Source: Salinivibrio kushneri
GTDB taxonomy: Bacteria > Pseudomonadota > Gammaproteobacteria > Enterobacterales > Vibrionaceae
Reading direction: 5' to 3'
NCBI RefSeq assembly: GCF_005280275.1
Contig: NZ_CP040022.1
Span: forward strand, 310,001 to 374,000
DNA length: 64,000 nt
A program made the translations under genes and the position numbers. The notes beneath the pieces were generated by a model. That model saw nothing but the letters and a program-made list of their open reading frames with translations, was not told the DNA's origin and made no database searches. Positions 61,540 through 64,000 of the stretch are shown here, piece after piece. Position 1 is the stretch's first letter; each line of letters starts with the position of its first letter.

Positions 61540-62712
61540 TCAGCCTCGTTGCATTTGCTGACGCTTTTTCAAAAACGTTAACCAGCTTTCTACCGCTTCA
61601 TCAGGGGCAATCTTTTTAGCAATGCGTGCTTGCTCGAGGGCCTGGTCAAACTGCTTTAGTTTGTAGTAGGCGCGCACTTTTGTCAGCGCTACCTCTTTGG
61701 CTGACGCCCCTTTACCCGCCTTATCAAGCGAAGTAAGTGCTTGCTGATAGTCGCCTTGCTGAATTTGCATTAACGCCAATTGCCAATGGTACTGACGATC
61801 TTTTTGTGCCGCCAATTGCCAAGCTGAAACAGCCTGAGGCCATTCCCGCGCTTGCTGCCATAAGCTTGCTTGCTGCGCGAGCGTTTGCGCATCTTGTTCG
61901 TTCTCAGGCAAGCGTTTGAGCCACGTCGCCGCCCGTTCGGGGACGCCGATATTGGCATACAACTGCGCCACCGTACGCTGCTCACTGGGTTCAAGCTCCA
62001 CCCCTTTACGCTGGGCGAGTAAATAGGTGCTGATCGCCTCTTTCGGTTGCTCTAAGCGCACATAGTTGGCCGCCAATTGGCGCCACCATTGCTTGTTTTC
62101 AGGCTCGAGCTTCAACAATGCTTTAAGCGTCGGAGTCGCTCCACGCCACTGCTCGAGTTGTAGCTGCGCGCCCAACTTCAACGACAGCGCCGACACACTG
62201 GCGCCATTTTTCACCACGCCCTGATACGCCGGGTAGGCGCTTAATACCTTACTCCACTGTTCACGCTGATAGTGCGCCTGCATAATGCGCAGCCACACAT
62301 CTTCACTTTGATCCGTCTTTTCTTTGGGGATCGCGCGAGCCAACGGATAGTAGTATTGCAGCGCCGACGCATACTGGCCATCAATCAACAATAAATCAGC
62401 GAGCATGCGCTTGGTTTGCCAGGCTTGCGCGTCTTTCAGCTGTTCACTGTCGACCGCGCGTTGAATATGGACAATCGCCTTATCGTTATTGCCATATTGC
62501 CAATAGAACACCCCCAACGCCCGGTTTACAAAGGCCTTATCGTAGGCGCGTTCAGCAGACAGCGCTTCGAGCACGGCAATCGCCTCACCCAGTTTGGCGT
62601 CTTGCTCTAGCGTTTGGGCTTTTTCAATCGAGCGTGCCACCGATGGCGAAAGCTGCGCAGCGGCTGGCAGCGAAATGACCAATACGAAGGTAACAATGAG
62701 TCGTTTAAACAT
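61540..62712 (-). CDS. TPR protein of the TonB2 cluster
   Basis: A 390-residue exported protein: signal peptide MFKRLIVTFVLVISLPAAAQ, then repeated helix pairs of TPR type (for example GVFYWQYGNNDKAIVHIQRAV and NYVRLEQPKEAISTYLLAQ), about nine in all. It is the last gene of the TonB2 operon and its ATG overlaps the tonB2 stop (TAATG). In Vibrio cholerae a TPR gene holds the same position, as I recall. A periplasmic partner for TonB2 or for receptors is plausible, function not shown. Confidence 0.85.
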   Translation of the reverse strand: MFKRLIVTFVLVISLPAAAQLSPSVARSIEKAQTLEQDAKLGEAIAVLEALSAERAYDKAFVNRALGVFYWQYGNNDKAIVHIQRAVDSEQLKDAQAWQTKRMLADLLLIDGQYASALQYYYPLARAIPKEKTDQSEDVWLRIMQAHYQREQWSKVLSAYPAYQGVVKNGASVSALSLKLGAQLQLEQWRGATPTLKALLKLEPENKQWWRQLAANYVRLEQPKEAISTYLLAQRKGVELEPSEQRTVAQLYANIGVPERAATWLKRLPENEQDAQTLAQQASLWQQAREWPQAVSAWQLAAQKDRQYHWQLALMQIQQGDYQQALTSLDKAGKGASAKEVALTKVRAYYKLKQFDQALEQARIAKKIAPDEAVESWLTFLKKRQQMQRG

Positions 62713-63344
62713 TAGCGTAAGTTAAACTCCAGTTTCACCTGTTGACCGGGTTGAGCCACGGCCTCTCCGTTAACCACTTTCGGCTCATACTTCCATTTAC
62801 GCAGCGCGCGTAACGCCTCTCGCTCAAACACGCGCGGCGGGTTGGCATCAACCACGGTCAAATCTTGTGGGCGTCCCGAGGGACTAATGGTAAAGCTCAC
62901 CACCACGAATCCCTCTAGGCCGCGGCGCATGGCGCGTGGCGGATAATTCGGCTCGACCCGAAATAGCGGCATCGCTTGCTGGTTGTTCGGCCCGGTGCTG
63001 ACATTTAAGTCGCCTAGCGACGGCGCTTGCACCATCACCCCTTGAATATTGCTTTGCACATTCAAGTTCGGCATATCCGGCTGTGGCGCAGCACTGGATT
63101 GTGTTTGCGTTTGCGTCACCGGCGTCGGTGGATCGGGCACCTCTGGCGGTTTCGGGCGCTCCGGGACACTGCGTTGGCGACGTTGTACCTCGGTATCCGG
63201 CTCTTGCATGAAAATATCAATGCTTACCGACTCAGCCGCCTCCTGAGGCCGCTGAGACGATTGTCCGACCATCAGCGCCATCAACATAAACAGGCCAAGC
63301 GTAAACACCAACGCCGCCGGCAATGAGATTAGCCATCGCTTCAT
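62712..63344 (-). CDS. tonB2: energy transducer TonB2
   Basis: A 210-residue protein: N-terminal membrane anchor (LPAALVFTLGLFMLMALMVG), a Pro-rich linker (RPKPPEVPDPPTPVT) spanning the periplasm, and a C-terminal TonB domain from about 125 (FRVEPNYPPRAMRRGLEGFVVVSF; REALRALRKWKYEP near 178). It passes proton-motive energy to TonB-dependent receptors such as the IutA-type protein at 11.1 kb. Coupled by TAATG overlaps with exbD upstream and the TPR gene downstream. The short length is typical of TonB2 rather than TonB1. Confidence 0.92.
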   Translation of the reverse strand: MKRWLISLPAALVFTLGLFMLMALMVGQSSQRPQEAAESVSIDIFMQEPDTEVQRRQRSVPERPKPPEVPDPPTPVTQTQTQSSAAPQPDMPNLNVQSNIQGVMVQAPSLGDLNVSTGPNNQQAMPLFRVEPNYPPRAMRRGLEGFVVVSFTISPSGRPQDLTVVDANPPRVFEREALRALRKWKYEPKVVNGEAVAQPGQQVKLEFNLR

Positions 63345-63748
63345 TACGGCGACTCCGTGGCCAACGCAATGCTGCCAATGCCGGCCCCTTTCGCCGCATC
63401 CATGACTTTAACCACCGTCCCGTTGTAGGCCAGCTCATCGGCTTGAATCACCAGCGAAGCGTCAGGCTTATCGAGCAACAGGTGTTCAAGGGTCGCTTCG
63501 ACACGTTCCACATCGACAAGGCGCTTATCAATGTACACCTCATTCGAGGCGGTGACCGCGACAAAAATACCCGCCTCTTTTTGGCTGGTTGAGTGGCTGG
63601 CTTCCGGGCGGTTTACTTCCACGCCAGACTCGCGCACAAAGGAGCTGGTAACAATAAAAAAGATCAGCATGATGAACACAATGTCCAACATGGAGGTTAA
63701 ATCAACCTGCGCTTCCTCGCGCTGTTTTTGGGCTCGAATCAATCGCAT
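63344..63748 (-). CDS. exbD2: ExbD2, TonB-system proton channel component
   Basis: A 134-residue protein with one transmembrane helix (LTSMLDIVFIMLIFFIVTSSF, about 17-37) that contains the essential Asp of the ExbD/TolR family, followed by a periplasmic domain with EVYIDKRLV and VIQADELAYNGTVVKVMDAA. Together with ExbB it harvests proton-motive force for TonB2. Translationally coupled (TAATG) to exbB upstream and tonB2 downstream. Confidence 0.93.
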   Translation of the reverse strand: MRLIRAQKQREEAQVDLTSMLDIVFIMLIFFIVTSSFVRESGVEVNRPEASHSTSQKEAGIFVAVTASNEVYIDKRLVDVERVEATLEHLLLDKPDASLVIQADELAYNGTVVKVMDAAKGAGIGSIALATESP

Positions 63749-64000
63749 TACTGACTCCGAAGCGCCTGCTCCAGCGCGACTTCACGACGCTGACAGGCTT
63801 TAACTAAACGGGCATGGGCAAACATACCGGCCAAGGCAGCCACCATACCTGCCATAGTGGGTAAGGTGGCCATTGAAATACCTGAGGCCATTAAACGGGG
63901 CTCACTGGTGCCTTGGCTGGCCATCACATCAAACACAGAAATCATCCCCGTGACCGTGCCTAACAGCCCCAACATCGGGCAAATAGCCACCAAGGCTTTA
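63748..64000 (-). CDS. exbB2: ExbB2, partial (C-terminal part; runs off the right edge)
   Basis: About 84 C-terminal residues of a MotA/TolQ/ExbB proton channel are visible. The segment VAICPMLGLLGTVTGMISVFDVM and SGISMATLPTMAGMVAALAGMFAHA hold the last two transmembrane helices. The frame is open at 64000, so the start lies outside the window. The stop overlaps the exbD start (TAATG). The adjacent TtpC protein usual for TonB2 systems would be further upstream, outside the window. Confidence 0.9.
   Translation of the reverse strand, partial: KALVAICPMLGLLGTVTGMISVFDVMASQGTSEPRLMASGISMATLPTMAGMVAALAGMFAHARLVKACQRREVALEQALRSQ

Overview
The window looks like chromosomal DNA from a marine gamma-proteobacterium of the Vibrionaceae. 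I infer this from gene content, with no database search: a TonB2-type cluster followed by a TPR gene, two CheV proteins, a SoxR of the Vibrio/Pseudomonas arrangement (no soxS beside it), an XapX-DeoD pair, an HdfR homologue, many GGDEF/EAL proteins, and roughly balanced base composition. Genes are dense on both strands. I saw no rRNA, tRNA, CRISPR array, prophage or intact insertion sequence.

Layout. 1-2.9 kb: an unassigned edge ORF, an orphan glycine-betaine-type binding protein, a 2-oxoglutarate/Fe(II) oxygenase and a glutaredoxin-like protein. 3.0-7.0 kb: a cysteine-free periplasmic SUOX-fold protein followed by a membrane GGDEF/EAL protein (a probable pterin-sensing PruR-DcpA-type pair), then a large unknown membrane protein. 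7.3-10.8 kb: SixA-like phosphatase, two divergent cheV genes and a coiled-coil protein. 11-14.6 kb: Fur-box-controlled IutA-type receptor and an MFS transporter. 14.7-21.3 kb: REC-HDOD and REC-EAL response regulators, a secreted sphingomyelinase-like phosphodiesterase and a hybrid histidine kinase. 21.5-30.2 kb: 4-hydroxyphenylpyruvate dioxygenase, two SDRs, a lipoprotein, the FabI-like / MaoC-PTA / acetate kinase cluster and a MazG-like pyrophosphohydrolase. 30.4-36.4 kb: a small outer-membrane barrel, an NRDE protein, a DinB-like protein, a translationally coupled DedA/ATP-grasp pair, an SDR and a chemoreceptor with a C-terminal sensory domain. 36.7-45.3 kb: a 1248-residue MASE1-PAS-GGDEF-EAL protein, a YddG-like exporter and a four-gene ferric-siderophore ABC transporter behind a candidate Fur box. 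45.8-49.5 kb: XapX, DeoD, a transposase-like zinc-ribbon protein, HdfR and a tiny charged protein. 49.6-55.4 kb: peptidoglycan recycling (nagZ divergent from anmK-murQ) and a 7TM-DISM EAL protein. 55.7-60.0 kb: SorC-type regulator, transaldolase, transketolase. 60.1-64.0 kb: a small ORF divergent from soxR over a SoxR box, a cold-shock protein, and the TonB2 operon running off the right edge.

How the parts fit. Iron uptake is the strongest common theme: an outer-membrane receptor, an inner-membrane ABC importer and the TonB2 energiser are all present, two of the three with Fur-like sites, while no siderophore biosynthesis gene is in view. Signalling is the second theme: four EAL proteins (only one with an intact GGDEF motif), a REC-HDOD protein, a hybrid kinase, two CheVs and a chemoreceptor suggest extensive control of motility versus attachment. 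The rest is central and recycling metabolism. The items most worth following up are the SUOX-fold/EAL pair at 3.1-5.6 kb, the SoxR-box promoter driving an uncharacterised 62-residue ORF at 60.1-60.4 kb, the transposase-derived protein behind deoD, and the DedA/ATP-grasp unit.
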